From the NCBI RefSeq assembly GCF_026151205.1, contig NC_087073.1, positions 18,566,837 through 18,630,836 of the forward strand: a stretch of 64,000 bases of DNA, given 5' to 3'. Made by a program: the position numbers and the translations under genes. This document shows positions 23,301 to 36,138 of the stretch, one piece after another. The number at the start of each line of letters is the position of its first letter. Positions within the stretch are counted from its first letter, which is position 1. Under the pieces are notes generated by a model. That model was not told the origin of the DNA. It did not search any database and saw only the letters and a program-made list of their open reading frames with translations. The DNA is from Bolinopsis microptera (Eukaryota > Ctenophora > Tentaculata > Lobata > Bolinopsidae).

Positions 23301-25821
23301 ATGATTTTCCCCCTGATCTTCAGTGACCCACCCTAGAATGAGCATCTTGGCTAGAGGAGTATTTATCCCTACAACCTATTATAACACCTTAACTAGACAT
23401 GTCCATGAGTGCCCCTACGTTTTGTGGCTTCCATTCGCCTAGAAATATTAACAATCAGTTTAACTCATTTCGTTATCTATGAATCTCTGTGCCATACCTA
23501 CTGCTAAAAATTTGTATCGTGGTGAACTACACTGGTCCCGCACTTGATAGCGAGACTGAGTACCCTAAACTCTCACCCCGGATATCGGAAATAATAAGCC
23601 AATCTTCTCATGGGCACGCCGTGCCGTAACCTATAAAATGCAAGTGTCAGCATGGCTTCATAGTGTTTTCTGAATTCTGAAAACTTATACCAAGGTTTAT
23701 ATTCAACAAAACGCGAGTAAGTTCAGCGAAAAGCTCAGATTGTGACTAACTTGTGTCATAATGGGTTTTATCTAAAGTTTGTCTTAGTCTAGGCCTAGTT
23801 ACAAGAAGCATAACTCTTTTTTGGTAGATTATTTAAATTATGGTATCCGCAAAAGTATATGTTTTTGTGGAAGGGAAAACAGTTTCTAGTATCCTGTATC
23901 CTGTACTGTAGAGGGTAATCACACTATATAATGACAACACTATATAATGACAAGCACTTTGTAATGACAGCTGATCTTTGTCATTATATAGTCTGCAAAA
24001 CGGACTATATAATGACAACACTATATAGTGACAAGTTTATCTTATATCGACTTTTCCTTACTTTTCCGTCAGTTCCGTTCCTCTTTCTGTTTAAGGTGTA
24101 GCGTTGACCATCCACGAGAGCGTTGTCCTTTCCTCGTTTACCAGTAGTGTATTCAACAGAAGGAGTAGCCATGATTGATATAGCTTGTCCTTCATTGAGC
24201 CCTATATATACGAGTACCACCACATGATAACAAGCTCCAACGACACCAACGAGCTCCAACAAGTACTCATGTTTCCACTTGAGTACTTGGATCACATCCT
24301 TTCCACAGCTTGCCTTAAAATATTTGAGATGACGGATCAGCTAGTGATGATCTGTGGCACGTTCGATGTTACGCGACCTTACCATTTGAAGGCATGGGTC
24401 ACATCCTTTTAGGTAAATTCGCAGCCGTCTCACATGTCATTATATAGTGTGCAAAACGCACTTTGTAATGACAGGACTATATAGTGACAAGTCATTATAA
24501 AGTGCTTGTCATTTTTTTTTATCTAGACACTTATTTTACTTCGGTGTATTCCAACAGCCACAATGTTACACAAGTGCAACCAGCCAATCACAGGAAGCCG
24601 AAGGATCTTTTTGGCCAGTGACGGTTAAGGTAGTGTGTACCATACTTTCTTCGTCCGAGACTTTGCTGCAATGTGCAGCTCCTCATTTAACCCTCACACC
24701 CGATTTCTCGAGTATTCGGCTGAGTAGACCGGGGGGCTGCATAGACCACTCATGATCCTTAGCTGAACGTCGACGACGCTCACCCCACGACCAGGCAGTC
24801 AGTGGGTTTCGAACTCGCAACCTAACGATTGTAAGACAGGCGTTCTAACCAACTGCGCTACCTGGCCGTTATATAGTGTTGTCATTATATAGTGTGGGAA
24901 TCACTGTAGAGTAAATATAGTTGCTGGTAAGCAACAAATTTAACATTTGATGGAAACCAAGTTTAATCACTCTTCCCTCAGTTGATCGGCAATTGGAACA
25001 GGGCCCAGGGTGGAGGAAGGACAATGCCTAGCGCCTTCGCAAGAAAAGTGTACGAACAAAAACACCCTCAGTCATACATGGCGTTCAACACCTGTTATAA
25101 AGATACTGGACTCTTCGGTAAACTATAAATATTTTTGCAAATTACGATGGAATTCCTAGTAACCCGGCTTTGCAATAGAGAACACATATTATATTATAGG
25201 TCTCTAAAACATGACCCCACAGGAGTATACGGTGTTTGTGAGCCGGATGAGGATGCCGTCCGAAAGTTCATCGGTGCAATCCAATCCGAATGGAGGAGAA
25301 TCTTCCGCTCTGCAAGTCCCGGAGAAGTGCAGCGAGCTAAGAACCTGCTGAAAACTCTGCTGCTCGCCCAGTGTGACGGTTCAACTGCTGTCTGTGAGGA
25401 TATAGGTAGACAAATGCTCACCTACGGTAGGAGAATACCCCTTGCTGAGATCGATGCCAGGGTTGAAGCTGTAACCCCTAGTGTGCTGAAGAAGGTTGTC
25501 GGAGAATATGTGTACGATCGGGACCCCGTTCTCGTTGGAATAGGTGAGTTGCTGTTCACCATTACTTACGGTTAACTTAAATTTTTTCAGATTTATTATG
25601 TGATGTTTCCTGCAAATTTTGACCAATGCAGCTGTATTTTGATTATTTTAGTTGTACGAATGATCACGAATGATTGCACGAATGATCACTCGACCAAGAT
25701 TAGTTTACCAAGTCCTTTTTAATTAGCTACTTCTCTAACCGATCTAACTTTTTCAGGAGCTACAGAGGGACTGCCAGATCAGCTATTAATCAAGTTCCAA
25801 CAGAGTAGTGGTATGGACTAA
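20342..25821 (+). CDS. PMPCB: Mitochondrial processing peptidase beta subunit, 480 aa
   Basis: Cleaves presequences from proteins imported into the mitochondrial matrix, as a dimer with the alpha subunit. Nine exons join in phase: 20342-20461, 20695-20871, 21053-21274, 22235-22353, 22862-23039, 23178-23282, 24982-25117, 25223-25543 and 25757-25821 (TAA). Residues 1-40 are basic and Ser/Arg-rich without acids until late, a typical matrix-targeting signal. The zinc site HFLEH is at 91-95 and the distal ligand glutamate is E171, exactly 76 residues on, as in catalytic beta subunits. The glycine-rich alpha-subunit loop is absent, as expected. The text [12 protein letters not shown] and VYGVCEP matches the conserved C-terminal half. 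AATAAA at 26015-26020 is a likely poly(A) signal. Intron 6 (1.7 kb) holds a transposon with a nested SINE. Length matches the family. Confidence 0.95.
20482..20517. repeat. Short hairpin in PMPCB intron 1
   Basis: ACTCTATCGTG is separated by about ten bases from its exact complement CACGATAGAGT, about 20 bases after the splice donor. It could affect intron structure. No known element. Confidence 0.7.
23914..24903. mobile_element. 990-bp TIR element built from a repeated 15-mer, in PMPCB intron 6
   Basis: Direct repeats ACTGTAGAG (23905-23913 and 24903-24911) look like an 8-9 base target-site duplication, which would suit hAT- or Mutator-type transposition. The ends contain facing copies of CACACTATATAATGACAACA. 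Diverged copies of the 15-mer CACTATATAATGACA recur in both orientations near both ends and in the middle (for example 23922-24034 and 24437-24510). No transposase frame remains. It does not disturb the exons on either side. Confidence 0.8.
24512..24867 (-). mobile_element. tRNA-derived SINE nested in the TIR element
   Basis: Read leftwards from 24867, the sequence begins GGCCAGGTAGCGCAGTTGG like a tRNA. It has an RNA polymerase III A box (TAGCGCAGTTG) and a B box (AGTTCGAAACC, one mismatch to consensus), then a tRNA-unrelated body of about 250 bases and an A-rich tail (A9) at about 24512-24520. The anticodon region reads CTTACAA, closest in look to tRNA-Val, but the stem is degraded, so this is a SINE and not a working tRNA. 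It was inserted into one of the 15-mer blocks of the host element. Confidence 0.8.
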
Positions 25822-26381
25822 GGTCTTCAGATGCCAACGAAGGTTTTTCAGTAGCCGGTAGCAAACATTATAAAAACTACTCGTTCACACAAACTGTTTC
25901 CCTACTCCCTCTGTGATCCGTCAAATTTCGATCTGTGTTATTCATTTTGTATAAATTATTTGGAGTTTTCATGAAACGGATATATCGTGGTTTAAATTCT
26001 ATGAATTTTTGCAAAATAAAACAAAGATTTTATAACATCTTAAATTATAAATAACCATGTTTAAAAGTCAGAATATCTCTGCTTTATCATGTCGGAATTT
26101 GAACACATCTCTGATAATATCTGCTTGGTTATGACCATCCGAAACTCTGTCAACTACTACCAATGTAAACTCTCTCTTGTCTGCCCTGAACTAAGCTAGT
26201 CAGCTACACTCCTTGGTGTCTTCCTTTTATCAAATTACTGCACCCGTTTCGTCTTCATCGTCGCTCTTCTAATCCTTCTTGTGTGGTCACCACTCACCGA
26301 TATCAATGGGGCAGAAAAACCCTTTCACTAAACAATTCTACTCATGTCATAAGTGATCGTGCCTTTGCATGTTTGGTGACC
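25822..26381. other. Convergent 3' intergenic region
   Basis: Lies between the PMPCB stop and the LRRC74-like stop on the other strand. It holds the PMPCB poly(A) signal at 26015-26020 and no other gene. Confidence 0.6.
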
Positions 26382-29300
26382 TTAGAATGAATCCTCATTT
26401 TCTTCAGTATTCACTTTCACTCTTTTTTGTTTTGCAGAATTTCTCATGCGCTCCAAGACAGAAGGAATCTTTCCCATCAGTATTTCCCTGAAAATAATGG
26501 CTGTTATTATCATAACTTGCCATATCCCGAATATTTTTTAACTACACGTTTTATTTTACTGCGCTACAAACTGGATACAGTGCAATAGGTTGAAATGGGT
26601 TTTTCTACTTTTCTATTATCAATACCAATGTAAGAGTGACTAATATCACGTGGTTACTCACTTGTGTGGCACCTGGTCCTCTCTCAGATTAAGTTTATCT
26701 ACTAATCTGTTTAGTTCGTTTTGTCGCAGTCTTAGACCAGCTTCTTGCAAACATTCTTTAAATTCTGATACTGTCAGCTGTCCCGTTTTATCCTGAGATT
26801 CATGGATTATATTTATCCTCCTGATCCTGTAGAAAATGTACTCTTATCTTGGCGCAATCGCCCAAATGATCTTAATCTATTTGCTCCTGAATCTTGATAA
26901 GCAACCGTTTACCTTATCTTTCGCAAGGACCAGGGGGGCGAGCTTACTGAGATTTGTCGTGATAAACTCGTCTAGTCGGAGTGCTGAACTGCAGATTTGA
27001 GTTTATTAGCAGTCGTAACTTGTAATCTACGATTCATTAAGATGTTTTTCATTATCTCGTTACAAAACTATCTATTATATTAACAAACCTTGTCATTGGT
27101 CTGGATCGTTGGTTACCTCCTGATCTACCGTAGTGTATAACAACCTTCTGTTCTTTTTCAAACTCTTGTAGCCTTTCGTATAATCCCTTACTCAGAGGTA
27201 TGTCCTGCAATCAGTCGAAGTCCGAGATTAACATTCCATAATTCGTAATAAAAATCTGTTCATCATATTGATAATTCCTCCTGATAGTACAAGATACCAA
27301 AAACGAACGTTTTTTTATCAGATAGAATAAGATTCACCTCGAGACCAATTATATAAAGTGAAGTAGTGGTCAACCCGTGGAACAAAAGCTCTATGTCAGG
27401 TTCTTTAAACGGGTTGTTTCCCAGTTTGACAATCTTGAGGGTGGTATTGAGCGCTAGAGCTTTTCCTAGTTCTTTACACTCAGATCCTGGTATCCGCGTG
27501 TTTCTGATTGTTGGGTTAATTTTGTCAAAATTCATAAGTTGAAACGGCCACGAATAATGCGCAGTTCAGTGAACATGGATTGTTACTGAATGTTTATAGA
27601 TTATTTTCTTTGTTAAATCACGTCCATCCGTACTGTTATTTGCTCTAACATTTGAATAAAACATGTTATGTATGATATGGTACAATTATCAAGATGTTTT
27701 TAGTGTAACTCTTAGTGTAACTCTAATAGTTGAAAACTTACATTAGATCCAAGTTGACGAGCTGTGAATTAGTCTTAATTGCTTTCGTGAAAGCTGCAGC
27801 ACCCTGAAGAGAGTTTCACACATATTTATTAATTCGGATAAGTTAAATTAGTTGGGGAAAAAAAGCTGGAAAATATTTCAAACTAAATGAGGCATGATAG
27901 AACGTTGTTTATGCTAGAAAACTTACAAGGGCGTCAAGACCGTTGAAAGATACGTTAAGACTGATAAGGCCAGTGTTAGTCGCTACCATCTTCCCTATCG
28001 CTTCACTTCCTCTCGACCGTATCTTGTTCCAGCTGATGTCTAGCTCGTTCAAGGAATCGTTGCTAAGTAACGCTTCAGCTATCGCTTTAGCTCCAAGACA
28101 ACTGCAGATACAAACATTATTCAGCATCTTATCAGGCCTAACATATCCTAAAAAGTAAGAAGAGAGCTTGATGATTGATCAAGTGGTTCTGACAACTTAG
28201 TTTCACTATCCTACCTGAACTGATTCTGTCTGACATTGAGACAAGTTAAAGTGTAGTTAACTTTGAGCATCTGCCCCAGCACCCCAGCAGTTGGGTCATT
28301 CAGCCCGTTCCCAGCCAAGTTGAGATGTTTTACGTAGCTGTGTTCCGAGAGCACATCACACAAGGTCGCCACTCCTCTCAACCCTATCTTGTTATCTTCC
28401 AGACCTGGACAGTGTTAGTACACACTGATATATTAGCTCTCATCAGTATTATTAGTTCAATGTTTATACGTTTACTGATTGATGAAAAGTAATATGATTG
28501 AGAACTTACTGAGCTCGGTTATAAAGTAGTTCTCAGTGAGCATGTGAGCTATAGATACCATTCCATCACAACCTATGTCATTGTCACTCAGGTCCAAACA
28601 CTCAACAAACGTATTACTCTGAATAAAACAGAGCGATCAGTAATATACTACTACATGTAATACCATTGTTTCTCAATACTTGGCTCTACAATCTGCAAAT
28701 CTTACTGGTGGGAATTTACGATTGTCTAAGAGATATAAAATATTGCACTAAATTTCTTACCGTCAGAGCTTGAGTAATCGCGACAGTTTTCCTGCAGCCG
28801 AGTGATTGGTACCTCAGGGACAAGCTGGGGTTCTTTGTTTGTCTCATGAAGTGTGAAACTGGTCTCATGTTCATATCTTCACAAATCTGAGGAATGTAGT
28901 TGTAGAATGTAGAACCATGACATAATATTGCTCATAAGTTTAGTATAACACGATAAGTCAGTTCAAGTTGTGCCTAGATTGAAATACCTAACTATCAGTT
29001 ATGCAGTGTACCTTGAGGTAGTCCCCTATACCCGAGGAGTCGTACTCTGTCCTCTTGGGCGACTCTGTGTCTTCCAGATCTGTATCATACTCTGAACCTG
29101 TCTCTGATGGTACTCTCTGCCAGATTTCAGGGTTTTAGATAGTGAATCTATTAAATACATTCTAGTTCTATAAGAAACTTGTGCTACTTGGTTGGTATAC
29201 AGATTACTCGAATTAGACTAAAATGTGGTCACATATTATGACAGTAAAAGTAATACTCCTACCCGGTGACTGTTGATAGGGAAGGAAGTATCGTCTCCCT

Positions 29301-30264
29301 CTTCTAAGTCCTCATACAGCACACTCAGATGTTTTAACAGTTTAGGATCCGGGTCAGGAGTAACAAACTGTCCGTTGTCATGGTTACTGGGTGGGGGTGG
29401 TAATTGTTGTGCTTCATCGTCGTCTTCGTCCTTTAGCTCGGTCAAAAAGCTCTGAAATTGGTGTTACTGGCTAGTCCTAGTTAGTAGTTAGTGCTAACAT
29501 GGAATATTTTATATCTGTTAACAAGCAGCTCACAAGAATAGGCACTGTAACATTCTGAATTCATAGTTGAAAAATAAAATAAAGTCGAACAATTACCGTT
29601 GTGAAAAAGGCCAGCATATGGAAATTTTTACAAGCTCTGAAGCGTATTTGATTGTACAAAACTGTTTCATGGTGATAGTTAATGATTTTAACTTTTAAAC
29701 AGTAACACGGCATTGAGTTGGAGCGCAAGCAAACACGGCTTTGACGGCAATTTGAAGATTGATTTTTGTGTTTAGTTGATGTGTAGCCAAAGGTGGTCAA
29801 CATGGTGTATTTGCGCTCTAGCATTCTTCAGCCTATCTCTTTAATAGTTTACTAGCCAATCATACAAGAACTAAATGTAATGTCTGTGTTTGTTTACTAA
29901 CTTCGGCCACCATCAAGTATTAAATTATGCTAACTGCTTATTAACGGCTAAGGCAATTCCTGCAACTCTCCTGCAACTGTGCAGATACGACCTAGTACCA
30001 TAGTACCGCGTGTCACGTGACAGATGAGTAAACATGAGTGTTCCACAATTACGTCACAAATTGAATTCCAGTTAAAATATTGGAGAGGATCTATTTTCGT
30101 CGAGCTAAGCAAGTGTACACAGCACTGTGAATAAAGGTACTGAGCATTATTAAACTGTAACATCGAATACAACTTTTAACATAATAGTGATAATACTTCT
30201 GCTACTGGATTTTTAATAACAAAAGTAGCAAAATTCAACTTACATCCTGTGGCAATTCTGTCAT
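26382..30264 (-). CDS. LRRC74-like leucine-rich repeat protein, about 536 aa, 13 exons
   Basis: Exons from the start: 30264-30244 (MTELPQD), 29451-29263, 29116-29012, 28886-28761, 28618-28510, 28404-28215, 28101-27927, 27803-27742, 27503-27338, 27204-27089, 26988-26913, 26826-26662 and 26487-26382 (TAA). All phases agree. An acidic, proline-rich N-terminus is followed by about eight RNase-inhibitor-type LRRs (CLDLSDNDIG, HLNLAGNGL, CLNVRQNQF, ELDISWNKI, SLNVSFNGL). The C-terminal exons give an EF-hand-like helical segment (DKTGQLTVSEFKECLQEAGL). That combination is what LRRC74A/B proteins show, a poorly studied group often expressed in ciliated or germ cells. No catalytic domain is present. 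It probably acts as a binding scaffold. The last exon could start in another frame, but this one matches the phase. Confidence 0.8.
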
Positions 30265-31939
30265 GTTTCACGATACGGTTAGCATATCTTTCGAACAAGT
30301 ATAATCAAGAAAATTACTAAATGAACGCCCTCCCGAGTTTGGGCCTAATAATAACGAGTGGTTTTTACTGGAAGTTCTGACAGAAAGATCAATAAATACC
30401 GTACATTCGAGACGCTCTTAGAAAGAAATGGGTCCAGTAATTCAATATCCTATTTCAAATGATAGGTGTTGTCATGGTAGCAAACGCTATGCGGATGAAT
30501 TGGGACCATGCAGTTGCTTAATATTCTTGATGTTGTAATGTAATAACATTTGTGAACATTATTACCTTATACAGAGATATTTAATACTTTAATGGTAACA
30601 GTATTATACTTATATCTTCCTGGTATTTAGATAGATATTGATCAATTATACCGCTAATTACATAATTACATAATACACAAAACCCAGCTGCATCCTGTGG
30701 TTCGGGAACATTCTTAAACAGACCATGTGGTTATGCCAAAGTGCAAAGTAAGATCGAATTATCATTCCAAAATAAAAACCGGATCACAGAATACACTGAC
30801 AACTCCGAGGCCAGCAAATAATGAGGCTTTTCGTGGCCGTCTTAATCGATTTGTAATCTATTACCGAATCGTGGTTGATATGCGTGAACTACAAACACAA
30901 TCGTTAATAATAATACTTCATATTTAACGAACATTTAAATTGTTATCATTATTCATTGCTGTCATCAAATTGTAGCCAGCACCGGCCATTGGACAATGTT
31001 AACATCGGACGAAGTAGGTTTACGTGCTGATCTGACGAATGGTAGATCCAAATTCGCTTGTCCCTCTCGGCTCTTATTTTGTCGTAATAGTACGTTAATC
31101 GTTACTGCTACATCGTTTAATCTATAAAATCACCATTTTGAAGCAATGAAAGAATCAACCCACCTGATCAGTGATCATTTTCAATTTTGATTCGAATTTT
31201 TTAAGTTACATCTATTGAACATTTTTCAATAGTTATAAATACAGTTATATATACAATTTGTCCTTAAAATTTGATCTCTATCAGAGTGAAATTAAGTAGA
31301 ATCTAAATTTTTTAATTGTCGAATCCAATCAATGGACTAGAAAACTGTGTGTTTGAAAAACTTTAAGACTTAAGATTGATTCTCATCATGATAATTTTAC
31401 GGGATATGTGAGACTGAACCTAACTAATACTGCCTCGATCAAATGTTGACAATGTTTTACTGGCCATCCGGTATTCCACTGACATGCTTGTGAACGGACC
31501 CCTTTGGATGGAAAGCGCTAGACAAAGTACATGAGTACTAGTAGTAACCAGAAAAGTACAAAATACAATTTTGGGGAAGGCCAAGGTTGGGTGTAATCAG
31601 GATGGACTGGGTAATGCAATGGAAACGCTTTAGTTAAGGTAGGGCCGGGGTGGAGTTGACCGCACTCCAGGATCATCAGCCGGATAAGATCCGCGGCAGT
31701 GGGACCTCCAGTTCTGTTATACCTTGCATTGTATCTCGGCAGGGTTTAACAGAACTGGGAGGCTGGCACGAAGAGCAGATAGTTCAAAACTATCTTGCTC
31801 CCCCCACTGAGACCACAAGCACGACTTGTTGCGTGGGCCTTTAAAATCGTTAAAATGGTCGTTAAAATCCAAGAGATGGTTAATAAAATGTCTCTTCGTA
31901 CTTCGTAGTGGTAACCATGAAGTTGTAGAACTGTAATTC
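30265..31939. other. Intergenic, no gene seen
   Basis: AT-rich with no convincing exon. An imperfect hairpin at about 31707-31766 (CCTCCAGTTCTGTTA facing TAACAGAACTGGGAGG) is the only structure noted. Confidence 0.45.
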
Positions 31940-32326
31940 CTATTCTTCAGGGATAGATATGATCACCTCAGCTGGGGCAGGTGCAACCATTATATGATGA
32001 GTTGGGGTACTCTGACACCCCACTGTTCCTTTTCCTTCTTCCATGTCAATGATAGTTGACATGTCTTTAACCACCAGCTGGCTAGGGAGAATGGCTGCTT
32101 CTTTATGTAGCCCAACAGCCACGTTGTTGACGAGGAGGGCGAAATTCCTGTATCGTTCACTGGTCCGCCTGTCCAAATCTGCCAGTTCTTCGTATAGTTC
32201 ACGGACTGAGATGAAGGGAAGACCTCGTTCGAATCCGTGGCAGCAGAATACCATAGTTCCTCCTCCCATAATAGCAACGCCGAGGAGGACGATGGCGATA
32301 AGAATCAAGATTGAACTTGGTTCCAT
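31940..32326 (-). CDS. Small single-pass membrane protein, 128 aa, unknown
   Basis: An intact frame starts MEPSSILILIAIVLLG and includes one strong transmembrane segment (residues about 5-27) without a charged break, then FCCHGFERGLPF, where the two cysteines could be palmitoylated. The rest is a soluble tail with a helical, charged stretch (RELYEELADLDRRTSERYR) and an acidic end EVIISIPEE. I chose the Met before the hydrophobic segment. An in-frame Met 93 bases upstream would give a 159-residue form with a Cys-rich extension. No family recognised. It could be a type III signal-anchor protein or one exon of a larger gene. Confidence 0.55.
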   Translation of the reverse strand: MEPSSILILIAIVLLGVAIMGGGTMVFCCHGFERGLPFISVRELYEELADLDRRTSERYRNFALLVNNVAVGLHKEAAILPSQLVVKDMSTIIDMEEGKGTVGCQSTPTHHIMVAPAPAEVIISIPEE

Positions 32327-32789
32327 TGAAGTAGTGTTGTGTATCTTCGCGTAAGAGAGATGATATGAATAGCACTGACCGTTTTCGTGCAAACAACGGC
32401 TCAAAATGCACGTTGTCATGGTTGGAAGCAGTGCGCACGTGCAGTTTCACCAAGTACGCTTTCATAATTGGATAGATGCCAAATACCCGATAGAATATTC
32501 TGACATTCATCTTTAACATCATACAAGATACGGCAACCGGTCATGTCAGCTATAGCTTAAACTCTTGTGTTTTTCCTTGAATCACTGGCCGGCGAGTGAA
32601 TTAGTAACGCCGGTGTTCGAGCCTGGAATGTGGTCATCTACAATTTTTACTTCATTGAACACACCACTTTCTCGTATAACTTTCAAATATCATGTTCATT
32701 TCCAGAATACGAACCCCAGCCCAGTATACTAGCTAGTTGCTCCAGTTAGTTAAGTACGTGCAGTGCAGCAGCTGTACGTGCAAATACTA
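32327..32789. other. Intergenic, no gene seen
   Basis: No exon recognised. A segment near 32588-32635 (ending GGTGTTCGAGCCTGG) faintly resembles a tRNA-type B box region, perhaps a SINE scrap. Confidence 0.3.
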
Positions 32790-35700
32790 GTAAGGGGAAA
32801 AGTGGTCGATTTAAGGGTTCCGTTGGATTTGAATGTTCACAAGGATTTCTCAACGGAATATGGTAGTTAGGACCCCTACGAACATAATTAGACTTGTTGC
32901 CAATTTTGTATCTCAACAGAAACACCACTTTTACCACTTTTTACCACCTTTGTACCACTTTTCTGGTTTGCCAAATATCTTTAGTTGTGAACGTCGTAGA
33001 AGGCTGAAAATTAACCTAGAATGTTTATCTTATCAAGGAGTAAAACTTTTGTATCAAAAATTTTTACATTGGACAATCAGCTAATTGGATAATTACCAAT
33101 TAGTTAATCACCAAAAAAAGTGAAAATTTTTTATTGGCTCAAAATGATTGAATTCGTTTGAAACACGGAGAAATGTAGTTTTTAGAAAAACTTCAAAAAT
33201 TTTTCACTTAAAATTTTTTTTCGAGACTTATCGAGAAAAAAAGTTTGAAAATTTGAAAATATTTTTTTCCGCCAAAAGTGATCGAATTGCATGAAACGTG
33301 GATAAAAATGCTTTGCAGAAAAACTTCGAAGATTTTTACATTGGGGAATACTAAAATCATCAATATTTGAAGTTGGAGTTCAGTAAATCTCGACATATTT
33401 TAGTAATTAGGAATAGCTTAGCGGAAAGGGCTGGACCTGAAAAAGGTTAACCACACAATATTAGAGTTTCGTAACTAATTACAATACAGCTTTATCAAAT
33501 TCCACATAAAGAAACAGCACAAAAGGACCATTTAAGATCGAACCGATTTTACCTGCTGTACTATCATTTTATTGATTTCAATGATCAAAACCTCTGTCAA
33601 TCTTGCCAATCTATACCGGGTATCTGAATGTACCGGACCTCTTATTTACCTCTATAATTAGACCCAGTTGTGCAAGAAATGCGATTTCTCACAGGGGTTT
33701 CTTTAAACTGTGCACTTTTTATCACTCTCGCAACTCGCAAGAGGCCTGGTATTATAGGGGGGGTATAGGTCCATAGGAAGCGAGTGTAAATATACCTTCC
33801 ATCATCCATTGTGGCTTTTTTGTATTGTGAATGCGCATGCCGCTTCGTTTGCTATGCCATATACCTCGAATAACCCCCATATGTCATTGCCAGGGTCGGG
33901 ATAGAGCTGGAGATAGCATTGAAAAGTTGCTAGAAATAGCTAGATTTAGAGTAAACTGGTGGTAGCTGGGTGGTGCTAGCATGGATGTAGCAGAACGTAA
34001 CTACACGGGGTTTCATTGGAGTTGGTTATTTTAATGGCCAAAGAGTGCCGGAACTAAAGTTACTTAAGATTGCAGTTTAGGGGCAGTGTAAACCACGGTG
34101 TAGTCAGGGACACAGAGCTACAGTGCAGGAGTACTGCAATAGAACAGTGCAAGTGATACAGTCTGCAACAGTAAAACGCCGACGAAGCTAGACTTAGAGT
34201 GAACTGATGGAAGCTGGGTGGTGCTAAAATGGAGGTAGCAGAACGTACTACATGATGAAAACAGGAAAACTAAGGCTGGTTGAGACCTAAAAAGATGTGA
34301 ATCTGTCCTGATAGATCCAGTGAAGAGCGAGTAGCGAAGAGTTTGATCACTAACCTAAAGCTCTAAAGAAGAAGAGGGCTAAAGAGACTCACTTTGATCA
34401 ATAAATCCGGTACGGCAAGGTCTGTAGCCTTGATAAGAAGATACCATGAAGTAATTCATGCAGAAAAGTCGATTTATATAAAGGGTTTCGTTGGATCTAA
34501 AAAGGGTGGGTCAGTCTCTCTGTTTTCATAAGATTCTGATGAAATGCTGTGAAGCTCAGGACGGTGATCTTAATAGGTCGGATAGCTGTATCTGGTTGCT
34601 TCCAGCCCACCCTTGTCGCTTGAAAATAAGTTCACCCCACCTCTTCCAAAAATACAGTTACCAGAGCAGGAAACTCTTCTTCCTCCTCTTCTTTCAACAC
34701 AAACACAATCAGGTTCCAGCTACTCTCCTCCTCTGCAGCCACAATCTTATCTCCTTCTTCGGAGTTTTACTGTTGCAGACTGTATCACTTGCACTGTTAT
34801 TTTGCAGTACTCCTGCACTGTAGCTCTGTGTCCCTGACTACACCGTGGTTTACACTGCCCCTAAACTGCAATCTTAAGTAACTTTAGTTCCGGCACTCTT
34901 TGGCCATTAAAATAACCAACTCCAATGAAACCCCGTGTAGCTACGTTCTGCTACATCCATGCTAGCACCACCCAGCTACCACCAGTTTACTCTAAATCTA
35001 GCTATTTCTAGCAACTTTTCAATGCTATCTCCAGCTCTATCCCGACCCTGGCAATGACATATGGGGGTTATTCGAGGTATATGGCATAGCAAACGAAGCG
35101 GCATGCGCATTCACAATACAAAAAAGCCACAATGGATGATGGAAGGTATATTTACACTCGCTTCCTATGGACCTATACCCCCCCTATAATACCAGGCCTC
35201 TTGCGAGTTGCGAGAGTGATAAAAAGTGCACAGTTTAAAGAAACCCCTGTGAGAAATCGCATTTCTTGCACAACTGGGTCTAATTATAGAGGTAAATAAG
35301 AGGTCCGGTACATTCAGATACCCGGTATAGATTGGCAAGATTGACAGAGGTTTTGATCATTGAAATCAATAAAATGATAGTACAGCAGGTAAAATCGGTT
35401 CGATCTTAAATGGTCCTTTTGTGCTGTTTCTTTATGTGGAATTTGATAAAGCTGTATTGTAATTAGTTACGAAACTCTAATATTGTGTGGTTAACCTTTT
35501 TCAGGTCCAGCCCTTTCCGCTAAGCTATTCCTAATTACTAAAATATGTCGAGATTTACTGAACTCCAACTTCAAATATTGATGATTTTAGTATTCCCCAA
35601 TGTAAAAATCTTCGAAGTTTTTCTGCAAAGCATTTTTATCCACGTTTCATGCAATTCGATCACTTTTGGCGGAAAAAAATATTTTCAAATTTTCAAACTT

Positions 35701-36138
35701 TTTTTTCAAGTCTCGAAAAAAAATTTTAAGTGAAAAATTTTTGAAGTTTTTCTAAACACTACATTTCTCCGTGTTTCAAACGAATTCAATCATTTTAAGC
35801 CAATAAAAAATTTTCACTTTTTTTGGTGATTTACTAATTGGTGATTATCCAATTAGCTGATTGTCCGATGTAAAAATTTTTTGATACAAAAGTTTTACTC
35901 CTTGATAAGATAAACATTCTAGGTTAATTTGCAGCCTTCTATGATGTTCACAACTAAAGATATTTGGCAAACCAGAAAGGTGGTACAAAGGTGGTAAAAA
36001 GTGGTAAAAGTGGTGTTTCCGTTGAGATACAAAATTGGCAACAAGTCTAATTATGTTCGTAGGGGTCCTAACTACCATATTCCGTTGAGAAATCCTTGTG
36101 AACATTCGAATCCAACGGAATGCCACTTTTCCCCTTAC
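32790..36138. mobile_element. 3.35-kb foldback element, about 1.4-kb arms
   Basis: The left arm (32790 to about 34172) and right arm (about 34770-36138) are highly similar reverse complements. The ends are GTAAGGGGAAAAGTGG and its complement, each flanked by TA, as in Tc1/mariner insertions. Arms differ by scattered substitutions and small indels, so the copy is not brand new. The loop (about 34173-34769) repeats, imperfectly, a 60-base block of the left arm (33940-34005 and 34187-34252). Mirror-image open frames in the two arms are not conserved proteins. No transposase was recognised. Confidence 0.9.

Noticed and set aside
24530-24867. Functional tRNA gene
   Set aside because: A and B boxes are present, but the acceptor and anticodon stems do not fold properly and the sequence continues into a SINE body with an A-tail.
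33410-33470. tRNA-like segment in the foldback arm (TAGCTTAGCGG then GGTTAACC)
   Set aside because: The second box does not fit the polymerase III B-box consensus and no cloverleaf can be drawn.
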